Source: Hyphomicrobiaceae bacterium (GTDB lineage: Bacteria > Pseudomonadota > Alphaproteobacteria > Rhizobiales > Methyloligellaceae). From it: DNA of 64,000 nucleotides. Under the pieces are notes generated by a model, which did not search any database, was not told the DNA's origin, and was given only the letters and a program-made list of their open reading frames with translations. A program made the translations under genes and the position numbers. Shown here in pieces: positions 43,217 to 50,466 of this stretch. The stretch is taken from contig JACKJS010000001.1 in the NCBI GenBank assembly GCA_020637815.1, positions 1,240,001-1,304,000 on the forward strand. Reading direction: 5' to 3'. The first letter of the stretch is position 1. Each line of letters opens with the position of its first letter.

Positions 43217-44041
43217 CTAGTCGCGAGCCGAAGCCACCTTCCCCTTCGCGTCGATTGCGGCCGACTTCTTGCTGGCGACCCAGGCATCGTACTCATCTTG
43301 CGAGACGACGTGAACGGCGATCGGCATGAAGGCGTGATTGCGTCCGCAAAGTTCGGAGCACTGGCCGTAGAACCAGCCTTCGTGCTCCGCGCGGAACCAA
43401 GTCTGCTGCAAGCGGCCCGGCACGGCGTCCAGCTTGACGCCAAAGGAGGGCACCGCCCAGTCGTGGATCACGTCATTGGACTTGAGGCCCACGACGACGT
43501 TGGCGCCGACGGGCACGACGAGCTCATTGTCCACGGTCAGAAGACGCGGCTGGCCGGGCTTCAGATTGGCTTCCGGCACCATGATCGAATCGAAGCTGAT
43601 GCCCTCGTCCGGATAGTCGTAGGTCCAGTACCACTGACTTCCCGTCGCGGTGATCGTCACATCCGCCTTGGGGAAATCGTACTGCGCGAACAGAAGGCGG
43701 AAGGAGGGAATCGCGATGGCGACCAGAATGAAGATCGGAATTACGGTCCATGCGACCTCAAGCAACGTGTTGTGCGAAGTGCGCGAAGGCTCCGGATTGC
43801 TCTTCTCGTTGAAGCGGACCATCACGTAGATCATCAGCGCCAGAACGAACAATGTGATGGCGACGATGATGATCGTCACATAGTTATGGAAGTGGGTGAT
43901 CTGCTCCATGATGGGTGTCGCCGCATCCTGAAATTTGATCTGCCACGGCGAAGCCTGCCCCATGTCGGCGAAAGCGGGACCACTTGCACTGAGCCCCACA
44001 AGCGCAGCAAGAACCATCAATGCACGGTGCAACATCCCCAT
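43217..44041 (-). CDS. ctaC: Cytochrome c oxidase subunit II (CuA)
   Basis: A 274-residue protein with signal peptide (1-25), two membrane helices (about 54-75 and 94-116) and a cupredoxin domain. The CuA ligands are all present: H193, C228, E230, C232, H236, M239 (GQCSELCGRNHAFMP). GSQWYWTYDYP is the aromatic electron-entry region. It takes electrons from cytochrome c. First gene of the operon; its promoter should lie in the AT-rich region upstream. Confidence 0.97.
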   Translation of the reverse strand: MGMLHRALMVLAALVGLSASGPAFADMGQASPWQIKFQDAATPIMEQITHFHNYVTIIIVAITLFVLALMIYVMVRFNEKSNPEPSRTSHNTLLEVAWTVIPIFILVAIAIPSFRLLFAQYDFPKADVTITATGSQWYWTYDYPDEGISFDSIMVPEANLKPGQPRLLTVDNELVVPVGANVVVGLKSNDVIHDWAVPSFGVKLDAVPGRLQQTWFRAEHEGWFYGQCSELCGRNHAFMPIAVHVVSQDEYDAWVASKKSAAIDAKGKVASARD

Positions 44042-44546
44042 CCCTTCACTCCTAAAGCCTGTTTTCCGGCCACTCCGAATTCAGTGGAGGGGTCGGAATC
44101 CGGTTATTGCCGAGCACGGGCACTAAAGTCCCGCGCCCAATCTTGCGGCGGCGGCGCGAACAAACGGCGCAAAGTTTTGGCGTCGCCCCCGGTCAAAAGA
44201 CGTTCTTGTTTGCCAGCCTTGGTCAGCAAGGATGCTGGCGGTTCTTATGTATTTTTAAAATCATAAAGGATATTGATTGGCAACAGTCATGATTCAGTTG
44301 CTTCCGGGCACCGTCGCAGGACACGTTCGCTCGCGGGTCGATTCGGTGATGAACAGGCGCGGCACGGTGCCGACGGTCGGTTTTGCGACAGTCTTACCTT
44401 AGAACATTCCGCCGAATTTTGGCCCTAATACTCGGCGAAGGGCCATGTTCTGCCTGTTTACCGGAATGTCACGCGTTTCGGGTTTCTGTCGCGTGCCCGC
44501 AGATTCGTAACCGCACTTGAAAAGTTCCTGGAAGGCCGACCCCTCT
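44042..44546. other. 505-base gene-free region between ctaC and the IalB-like gene
   Basis: Divergent intergenic region. It holds an AT-rich island (about 44241-44290) unlike the rest of the window, a strong stem-loop at 44212-44239, a small stem near 44070-44090 in the presumed ctaC leader, and a GGCCC/GGGCC hairpin near 44420-44450. A 37-codon ORF at 44289-44402 has no supporting features. I expect the promoters of both the oxidase operon and the IalB-like gene here but could not fix -35/-10 pairs. Confidence 0.5.
44212..44239 (+). terminator. Stem-loop followed by T-rich tract, no gene upstream
   Basis: GCCAGC-CTTG pairs with CAAG-(gat)-GCTGGC around GTCAG; on the + strand GGTTCTTATGTATTTTT follows, as in an intrinsic terminator. 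No + strand gene precedes it, so it may end a small RNA or be a structured leader element on the other strand. Confidence 0.35.
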
Positions 44547-45137
44547 ATGCTCATGCTTCCCTCCTTGGCCTCGACAAGTCTAATCGACGCACCTCGGGCG
44601 AAAACGCGCGCCGTTCTGCTTGCGATGGCCGCGCTCGTACTCATTTTGGGAATCGCCACATCCGCCGGTGCTCAGAATGCCGACGTCACGCCGGGCGCGA
44701 CTGGCCCGGGCAGTGTCGTCCGCGAGACCCATGGCGCCTGGCAGCTCAGTTGCCGTGTCCCACCGGGCGCCCGCGAAGAGAAATGCGCGCTGGTTCAAAG
44801 CGTGACGGCCGACGACCGGCCCAATGTCGGTTTGACGGTGGTGTTCTATAAGGCCATCGGCGAGGACAAGAAACTGTTGCGGGTCGTGGTTCCTCTCGGC
44901 GTCTTGCTGCCGACCGGGCTCGGCCTCAAGATCGACGGCGAGGATGTCGGCAATGCGCCTTTCCTGAAATGCGGCAAACGCGGCTGCGTGGCCGAGGTCG
45001 TGCTTCAGGACGAGGTCATCGCCAAGCTCAAGGCAGGCCAGAACGCGATGTTCATCGTGTTCGACACGCCGGAAGCCGGTATCGGCATCCCGGTATCGCT
45101 CCAGGGCTTTTCCGAAGCCTTCGCGGGCCTCAAATAG
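44547..45137 (+). CDS. Invasion-associated locus B (IalB) family protein
   Basis: A 196-residue exported protein, ATG at 44547 behind GGAAGG. A long signal region ends near GIATSAGAQ. The domain has WQLSCRVPPGAREEKCALVQ (first Cys pair), VVVPLGVLLPTGLGLKIDG and PFLKCGKRGCVAEVVL (second Cys pair), the IalB pattern. The name comes from a Bartonella erythrocyte-invasion factor, but homologues are widespread in free-living alphaproteobacteria and do not imply virulence. Confidence 0.9.
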   Translation: MLMLPSLASTSLIDAPRAKTRAVLLAMAALVLILGIATSAGAQNADVTPGATGPGSVVRETHGAWQLSCRVPPGAREEKCALVQSVTADDRPNVGLTVVFYKAIGEDKKLLRVVVPLGVLLPTGLGLKIDGEDVGNAPFLKCGKRGCVAEVVLQDEVIAKLKAGQNAMFIVFDTPEAGIGIPVSLQGFSEAFAGLK

Positions 45138-45165
45138 TCCGCGCCTATTCGGCTACCGCATAGAA

Positions 45166-45222
45166 AATCGGCGGCAGAAAAGGAGAAATCCGCCGCCGAT
45201 TCGTCCGTCTTTGGGGGACGGA
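45166..45222. terminator. Hairpins between convergent ialB-like and hxlR genes
   Basis: AATCGGCGGC (45166-45175) with GCCGCCGATT (45192-45201), 16-base loop, followed by TTTTC on the - strand, suiting the hxlR-side transcript; then a TCCGTC/GACGGA stem (45204-45209 with 45217-45222). Confidence 0.5.
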
Positions 45223-45319
45223 AGGCACCCGGTCTTCGTGCAGGGATCGAGAACGGGCGCGGCGCGCAAAGTATAGGGCCGGAAGACACGCCGGTTCAAG
45301 CCGCGGCGCTGCCATGAGC

Positions 45320-45676
45320 TTAGAGCCCGTGCTCCTCGCACCAGCCCGCCAAGGACTCGAGAATTCCCAGGGCCGACCGGCCAAAATCCGTCAACTCGTA
45401 GGTTACGGCGACCGGCTTGGTGCTGACGACTTCGCGATGAACCAGCCTCGCCTCCTCTAGCTCCTTCAGCCGTTCGTTGATCATCTTCTTGCTGGCGCCG
45501 CCGAGTTCCCGTGCCAGGGCATTGAAGCGCATCGGTCCATCCCGGAGATGCCACAGGATCGAGCCTTTCCACTTGCCGCCGAGAACCCGCATGCCCCGTT
45601 CGATGGGACAGGGCTCATTGCAGATCTTGGGACCAAGAAAGTCCGTTTCGCTTCGATTCGCACGACGATCCGACAT
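45320..45676 (-). CDS. HxlR-family transcriptional regulator
   Basis: A 118-residue winged-helix regulator with a strong AAGGAGGGG site before the ATG at 45676. ERGMRVLGGKWKGSILWHLRDGPMRFNALAREL and MINERLKELEEARLVHREV are the HxlR helix-turn-helix blocks. C19 and C23 (KICNEPCPIE) precede the DNA-binding domain; several HxlR proteins (YodB, HypR) sense electrophiles through a Cys at this end. It faces nemA across 165 bases, so it probably controls that gene and itself. Confidence 0.92.
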   Translation of the reverse strand: MSDRRANRSETDFLGPKICNEPCPIERGMRVLGGKWKGSILWHLRDGPMRFNALARELGGASKKMINERLKELEEARLVHREVVSTKPVAVTYELTDFGRSALGILESLAGWCEEHGL

Positions 45677-45724
45677 CGGCGGCCCCCTCCTTGGGAGCAG
45701 ATCACCTATCCTCAGGTTACAAAA

Positions 45725-45732
45725 AGTATACT
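45725..45732. promoter_or_regulatory. Candidate HxlR operator
   Basis: AGTATACT, a perfect 8-bp palindrome in an AT-rich stretch (GTTACAAAAAGTATACTGG) between the divergent regulator and reductase. HxlR operators in other bacteria often contain GTA/TAC half-sites; binding here is inferred. Confidence 0.35.
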
Positions 45733-45841
45733 GGTTGATATTTGAAACCTCAAGCGCCAAGTCATTCGGGAACCGAAGGCCGGCGCATGTCAGCACCGGC
45801 CTTCGCCACGAATTCGCTGCGACACAGGAGACCGGCAGATT

Positions 45842-46930
45842 ATGGAACCGAAGCTGTTTACCCCTCTCGAACTTGGAGACCTCTCACTCCCAAACCGCAT
45901 GGTCATGGCCCCGCTGACACGCAACCGGGCGCTGCCCCAGGGCGACGTCCCTCACGCGCTGAATGCCACCTACTACCTGCAGCGGGCGAGCGCCGGTCTG
46001 ATCATCAGCGAAGGGACGCAAATCTCTCCCGAAGGAAAGGGCTACGTTCAGACGCCCGGCATTTACAGCCCGGCGCAGGTAGCCGGGTGGAAGACGGTAA
46101 CGGACGCCGTTCATCGGGCCGGGGGACGGATCTTCGCGCAGCTATGGCACGTGGGGCGCATTTCGCACGTTTCACTGCAGCCCGAAGGGCAGGCTCCGGT
46201 CGGCCCCTCGCCTATTGCAGCCAAGAGCCAGACCTTCACCGCCTCGGGCTTCGAGGACGTTTCGAGGCCGCGCGCGCTCGAAACCGGCGAGATCGCCCGC
46301 GTGGTTGAGGACTACCGGAAGGCGGCGGAGAACGCGAAGGCCGCCGGGTTCGACGGTATCGAGATTCATGCGGCCAACGGTTATCTGATCGACCAGTTCC
46401 TGCGCGACGGCACCAACAAGCGCGACGATGCCTATGGCGGCACGGCGGAAAACCGCACGCGCTTCCTGGGTGAGGTCCTGGAGGCCGTCACCGGTGTCTT
46501 CCCCGCCAAGCGCGTCGGCGTGCGGTTCAGCCCGTTCTCGAACTTCAACGACATTGCCGACAGCGATCCGCTCGCCACATTCGCGGTGGCCATGGCACGC
46601 GCCGGTGAGGCCGGTCTCGGCTATGTCCATCTAATCGAGGGCGATACGGGCATTTCGCGCGCGTTGCCCCCCGAGGCCATCGCGACCCTGCGCGCCAATT
46701 TCTCAGGCGCCTACATGGCCAACAACGCCTACGACCGGCAAATCGCCATCGATGCCGTGGAGTCGGGCCAAGCGGATCTCGTCGCGTTCGGCAGGCTCTA
46801 TATCGCGAACCCCGATCTCGTTGCGCGTTTCAAGGCGAACGCTCCGCTGAACACGCCGGACCCGCAAACCTTCTATGGCGGCGACGCCGCGGGGTACACC
46901 GACTACCCAGAACTCGACCAGGCCGCCTAG
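45842..46930 (+). CDS. nemA: Old Yellow Enzyme-family alkene reductase
   Basis: A 362-residue FMN TIM-barrel flavoprotein behind AGGAGA. LFTPLELGDLSLPNRMVMAPLTRNRA is the usual start; QLWHVGRISH and the GFDGIEIHAANGYLIDQFLRDGTNKRDDAYGG block hold substrate-binding residues. NemA-like enzymes reduce activated C=C bonds and nitro compounds with NADPH, a defence against electrophiles. Divergence from an HxlR regulator fits induction by reactive electrophiles. Confidence 0.93.
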   Translation: MEPKLFTPLELGDLSLPNRMVMAPLTRNRALPQGDVPHALNATYYLQRASAGLIISEGTQISPEGKGYVQTPGIYSPAQVAGWKTVTDAVHRAGGRIFAQLWHVGRISHVSLQPEGQAPVGPSPIAAKSQTFTASGFEDVSRPRALETGEIARVVEDYRKAAENAKAAGFDGIEIHAANGYLIDQFLRDGTNKRDDAYGGTAENRTRFLGEVLEAVTGVFPAKRVGVRFSPFSNFNDIADSDPLATFAVAMARAGEAGLGYVHLIEGDTGISRALPPEAIATLRANFSGAYMANNAYDRQIAIDAVESGQADLVAFGRLYIANPDLVARFKANAPLNTPDPQTFYGGDAAGYTDYPELDQAA

Positions 46931-46982
46931 CCGAATGGATTCTGCGGGAGGCGAACCGGCGGGACGGTTCCCTCCCTCGGTG

Positions 46983-47053
46983 TCCTCGCTTGGCGTCCTC
47001 ACTTGGCGTCCTCACTTGGCGTCCTCACTTGGCGTCCTCACTTGGCGCCCTCC
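46983..47053. repeat. 13-bp tandem repeat array
   Basis: Unit CTTGGCGTCCTCA repeated at 46989, 47002, 47015 and 47028 without change, a fifth copy at 47041-47053 with changes, and a partial copy (TCCTCG) at 46983. It lies between nemA and the DUF3108 gene, outside any coding region. The unit length is not a multiple of three and no spacer separates the copies, so it is a minisatellite, not a CRISPR. Confidence 0.95.
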
Positions 47054-47137
47054 CACTAACGCTCACAATTTCGGCGCGGTCTTGGGTACACTGAGCGCGC
47101 GCCCGCCGGGTGCCTCGGATAGTTCGGAGGACGTACT

Positions 47138-47980
47138 ATGGGGATTGTGCGCAAGGGCGTCGTGCTCGTGTGCCTTGTGCTGCCGAGTTCCGGCTTCGCG
47201 GAGACAAGCGATCTCCAGGCCGGACAAGTCCGCGCGACATACAACGCGGGCGTCGCGAACCTCAATCTCGGTACGTTCGATATGACGGCGACGCTCGGCC
47301 GGAACGACTATGCGCTGACGGCCTCGGGTGAAGTCTCGATCCTTGCCGGGCTTCTCTACAGGGCGGCGGGAAAGACCGAGAGCAACGGCGCGCGCGCCGG
47401 CTCGGGTCCGGAGCCGCAGCGCTACCAATTCTCCTTCACCGACGCGAAGAAAACGCAGACGGTTCAGATCGGCTTCGACCGGGGTGCGGTTCAATCGGTC
47501 AAGAGAACACCCAAGAAGAACGCCGACCGGAAGGCGGTTCCCATTCCGGAAGGAGAACTCCGCGACGTACTCGACCCGCTGACCGCCGCGTTCATGTCCG
47601 TTCAGTCGAACGCTCCGGCCGGCGACCTTGCGGTGTGCGACCGGACGCTGCGGGTCTTCGACGGCAAGCAGCGTTTCGATCTGACCCTATCTCCGAAGCG
47701 TACCGAGCAGCTCGGAGCCGGCGCCCCGGACGGTCTGCCCGATACAGCCGCCGTGTGCCGGGTGGCCTACAAGCCGATCGGCGGTTACCGCCGGGAGACC
47801 TACGCCGTCCAGTTTCTTCAGGAATCGGACGGAATCGAAGCCTGGCTGGTGCCAGTCGAGGGAACGGGCCTCTACGTCCCATACAAGGTCATCGTACCGA
47901 CGACTTGGGGAGATGGCGCGCTGAAGCTCACGGGCATCGAGGCACGGCCGAGCTCTCCTCAGCGCGCAAGCGCGCGTTAG
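47138..47980 (+). CDS. DUF3108 domain-containing exported protein
   Basis: A 280-residue protein with GGAGGA before the ATG. Signal peptide 1-21 (cleavage near GFA-E). YNAGVANLNLGTFDMTATLGRNDYALTASGEVSILAGLLY fits the DUF3108 beta-rich fold; the later YAVQFLQESDGIEAWLVPVE and GTGLYVPYKVIVPTTWGDGALKLTGIE are also family-like. Two cysteines (AVCDRTLRVFDG, AAVCRVAYK) may pair. Function unknown, presumed periplasmic. Its stop overlaps the gshA stop (TTAG at 47977-47980). Confidence 0.85.
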   Translation: MGIVRKGVVLVCLVLPSSGFAETSDLQAGQVRATYNAGVANLNLGTFDMTATLGRNDYALTASGEVSILAGLLYRAAGKTESNGARAGSGPEPQRYQFSFTDAKKTQTVQIGFDRGAVQSVKRTPKKNADRKAVPIPEGELRDVLDPLTAAFMSVQSNAPAGDLAVCDRTLRVFDGKQRFDLTLSPKRTEQLGAGAPDGLPDTAAVCRVAYKPIGGYRRETYAVQFLQESDGIEAWLVPVEGTGLYVPYKVIVPTTWGDGALKLTGIEARPSSPQRASAR

Positions 47981-49359
47981 AGCGCTTCGGTCTCGAATAG
48001 CCGGTTGATGTCGCCGTCCCAAGGACCCTCATAGGCGGCGATCAGACGATCCGCCTCGGTGCGGCCGGTTTCGGCGATCTCCATGAGCGGCGCGAGCGCG
48101 CGGGTTTCGTTCTGGCCCTCGTCATTCACACGGGCCCGCCGCAACAGGCCGCCTTCGGCGAGCGCCAGAACTTCGTGGGCGATATCGCGTACCGTGCGGC
48201 CCCGGAACGGCGTCTTGAGACCGGTTTTCGGCACGTCTAGGCGCATGGTCCTCCGCTCCTCCTCAGTCCAGCCCGCGATGAGGCTTGCCGCACCGTCCAG
48301 CGCAGACTTGTCGTAGAGCAGTCCGGCCCACAAGGCCGGAAGCGCGAGGAGAAGACCGAGCGGTCCCGCATCGGCACCGCGCATCTCGAGGAATTTCTTG
48401 AGACGAACGTCCGGAAAGAGCGTGGTCAGATGATCGGCCCAGTCGTCCATGGTTGGCCGCATCCCCGGCAACGCCGCCAGCTTGCCCTCCAGAAAATCGC
48501 GGAACGACGAACCTGCGACGTCGATATAGCGCCCGTCGCGGTAGACGAAGTACATGGGTACATCGAGCGCGTAGTCCACGTAGCGTTCGAAGCCCATGCC
48601 GTCCTCGAATGCGAACGGAAGCGCTCCGGTTCTATCGGGATCGGTGTCCTGCCAGATTTGCGCGCGGTAGGACTGAAAGCCGTTCAGCTTCCCTTCGATG
48701 AACGGTGAATTCGCGAACAGCGCCGTGGCGACAGGCTGCAAGGCGAGACCGACGCGAAGCTTGCGCACCATGTCGTCCTCGCTGCCGAAATCCATGTTCA
48801 CCTGGACCGTCGCTGTGCGGAACATCATGTCGAGCCCATGCAGGCCGCGCTTCGGCATATAGCGCATCATGATGCGATAGCGGTCCTTCGGCATCAGCGG
48901 CATCTCCTCGAGCGTCCATTTGGGCGAGAAGCCGAGGCCCAGGAATCCGATGCCGAGTTGGCGAGCCACCGAACCGACCTGAGACAAATGCTGACGAAGT
49001 TCGGCCTCGGTCTCGTGAATGGTCTTCAGCGGTGCACCGGAAAGCTCTAGCTGGCCGCCGGGCTCCAGACTGATCGAGCCGCCGATGGGGCAGTCCGAAC
49101 AGGACAGCGCGATGATGTTGCCGTTCTCGCGGATAGTATCCCAGCCAAAGCAATTGTGGTGGGTCTCGAGGAGCGCGCCGATTCCACGCGGCCCGTTATA
49201 GGGAACCGGCGAATTGTCCGTGACATTGAAGCCGAATTTCTCGTGCTCGGTGCCGATGCGCCATTCGCTTTCCGGTTTGCACCCGGACTCCAAATAGGCG
49301 ACGAGCTCATCCCGTGACTCGATGATGGGGCTTTGTGGCCCGCCAACGCGTGTCGACAT
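47977..49359 (-). CDS. gshA: Glutamate-cysteine ligase (plant/alphaproteobacterial type)
   Basis: A 460-residue enzyme making gamma-glutamylcysteine, first step of glutathione. The ATG at 49359 is chosen over 49446. WRIGTEHEKFGF, ISLEPGGQLELSGAPL, FMGL-like GIGFLGLGFSPKW and MMFRTATVQVNMDF are the active-site blocks of the GshA type shared with plants. In many Hyphomicrobiales rsmE directly precedes gshA; here the cyo operon separates them. Confidence 0.95.
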   Translation of the reverse strand: MSTRVGGPQSPIIESRDELVAYLESGCKPESEWRIGTEHEKFGFNVTDNSPVPYNGPRGIGALLETHHNCFGWDTIRENGNIIALSCSDCPIGGSISLEPGGQLELSGAPLKTIHETEAELRQHLSQVGSVARQLGIGFLGLGFSPKWTLEEMPLMPKDRYRIMMRYMPKRGLHGLDMMFRTATVQVNMDFGSEDDMVRKLRVGLALQPVATALFANSPFIEGKLNGFQSYRAQIWQDTDPDRTGALPFAFEDGMGFERYVDYALDVPMYFVYRDGRYIDVAGSSFRDFLEGKLAALPGMRPTMDDWADHLTTLFPDVRLKKFLEMRGADAGPLGLLLALPALWAGLLYDKSALDGAASLIAGWTEEERRTMRLDVPKTGLKTPFRGRTVRDIAHEVLALAEGGLLRRARVNDEGQNETRALAPLMEIAETGRTEADRLIAAYEGPWDGDINRLFETEAL

Positions 49360-49546
49360 GTCAGGAGAACTCCGCTTGGGTCGGTGAGACTTGAGGGTTC
49401 GGATAACGGCGCGCCGCGGCGCTCCTCCGAACCTCGAATGCTGCACTATATCGTACGGCCGGCTTGGCGCGGCAAGCGACAGTTCCGCGCAATTCGCGAA
49501 TTCCCCGAACGCGTTACCGCCACCGCTCCGGCCGCCAGGGCACGGG

Positions 49547-49870
49547 CTAGACCATCATGCGATGGTACAGGTCAAACATAATCCAGAGGCTGCCGCCCAC
49601 CATGATGCAGATCAGAACGGCGGCGAAGGCGAGCGCCACGAGATTCTCCCTCGGAGCGGTCTTCAAGTCGATATGCAGGAAAAACCGCAAATGGACGAGA
49701 ATCTGGACCAGGGCGAGCGCCGCGATCGCCACCAATGCGGTCTCGCGCGGAAGCGCGCCCGTGGCCACGAGCCCGAAGGGAATGGCCGTGAGGATGACTG
49801 CGAGCATGAGGCCAATCAGGTACGGCTTCAGGGTCCGCTCGACCGGAATTCCAGATTTGAGCTCCATCAC
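49547..49870 (-). CDS. cyoD: Cytochrome bo3 quinol oxidase subunit IV
   Basis: A 107-residue protein with three hydrophobic helices (LIGLMLAVILTAIPFGLVATG, LVAIAALALVQILVHLRFFLHI and LALAFAAVLICIMVGGSLWIMF). The HLRFFLHID and WIMFDLY elements match the CyoD family. Its ATG overlaps the cyoC stop (ATGA). Last gene of the operon; no cyoE follows. Confidence 0.94.
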   Translation of the reverse strand: MMELKSGIPVERTLKPYLIGLMLAVILTAIPFGLVATGALPRETALVAIAALALVQILVHLRFFLHIDLKTAPRENLVALAFAAVLICIMVGGSLWIMFDLYHRMMV

Positions 49871-50466
49871 AACAGCCCCGGCAGATAGACGACAGAAAAG
49901 ATCACGACCCAGATGATGTCGAGAAAATGCCAGAAGAGCCCGAGCCGCATCAGCCGGGACGCGACAGGCGCGGTGAGTCCTTTGGCAAAGACTTGACCGA
50001 TCATCACCAAGATCCAGACGAGCCCGACACTGACATGAAGGCCGTGCGTGCCGACCAGCGTGAAGAACGCCGACAAGAAACCGCTGCGATCGGGCCCCGC
50101 CCCTTTGGCGATCATGCCGCTGAATTCGCTGAATTCGAGCGCGATGAAGCCCGCGCCCAACAGAAACGTAATGGCGAGCCAGAGCAGAACCTTCGAGCGA
50201 TCACCCGCCCACAACGAAACGGCGGCGATGCCGAAGGTGGTGCTGCTGAGGAGAAGCAGCGCCGTCTCGGCGGCGGCACGGTTGAGGCTGAACACATCCT
50301 TCGGGACCGGACCGCCCGCCGCGTTGCCGACCATGACCAGATAGGTGGCGAACAAGCAGGCGAAGATTACGGCATCGCTCATCAGATAGAGCCAGAAGCC
50401 GAAATCCTTCTCCTCGTATCGTTCCGTATCGCGCGTGCTGACGGACATGGTTGCGGCGCTGCTCAT
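49867..50466 (-). CDS. cyoC: Cytochrome bo3 quinol oxidase subunit III
   Basis: A 199-residue five-helix protein. FGFWLYLMSDAVIFACLFATYLVM is the standard start; TLVGTHGLHVSVGLVWILVM and RLMRLGLFWHFLDIIWVVIFSVVYL follow. Overlaps both neighbours by ATGA, so translation is coupled. Confidence 0.95.
   Translation of the reverse strand: MSSAATMSVSTRDTERYEEKDFGFWLYLMSDAVIFACLFATYLVMVGNAAGGPVPKDVFSLNRAAAETALLLLSSTTFGIAAVSLWAGDRSKVLLWLAITFLLGAGFIALEFSEFSGMIAKGAGPDRSGFLSAFFTLVGTHGLHVSVGLVWILVMIGQVFAKGLTAPVASRLMRLGLFWHFLDIIWVVIFSVVYLPGLL

Noticed and set aside
44289..44402. A 37-codon ORF (MIQLLPGTVAGH...) with AAAGGA upstream
   Set aside because: The spacing to AAAGGA is too long, there is no membrane or domain signal and no homologue I recognise.
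46983..47053. CRISPR array
   Set aside because: Units are 13 bp and directly adjacent with no spacers, and there are no cas genes.
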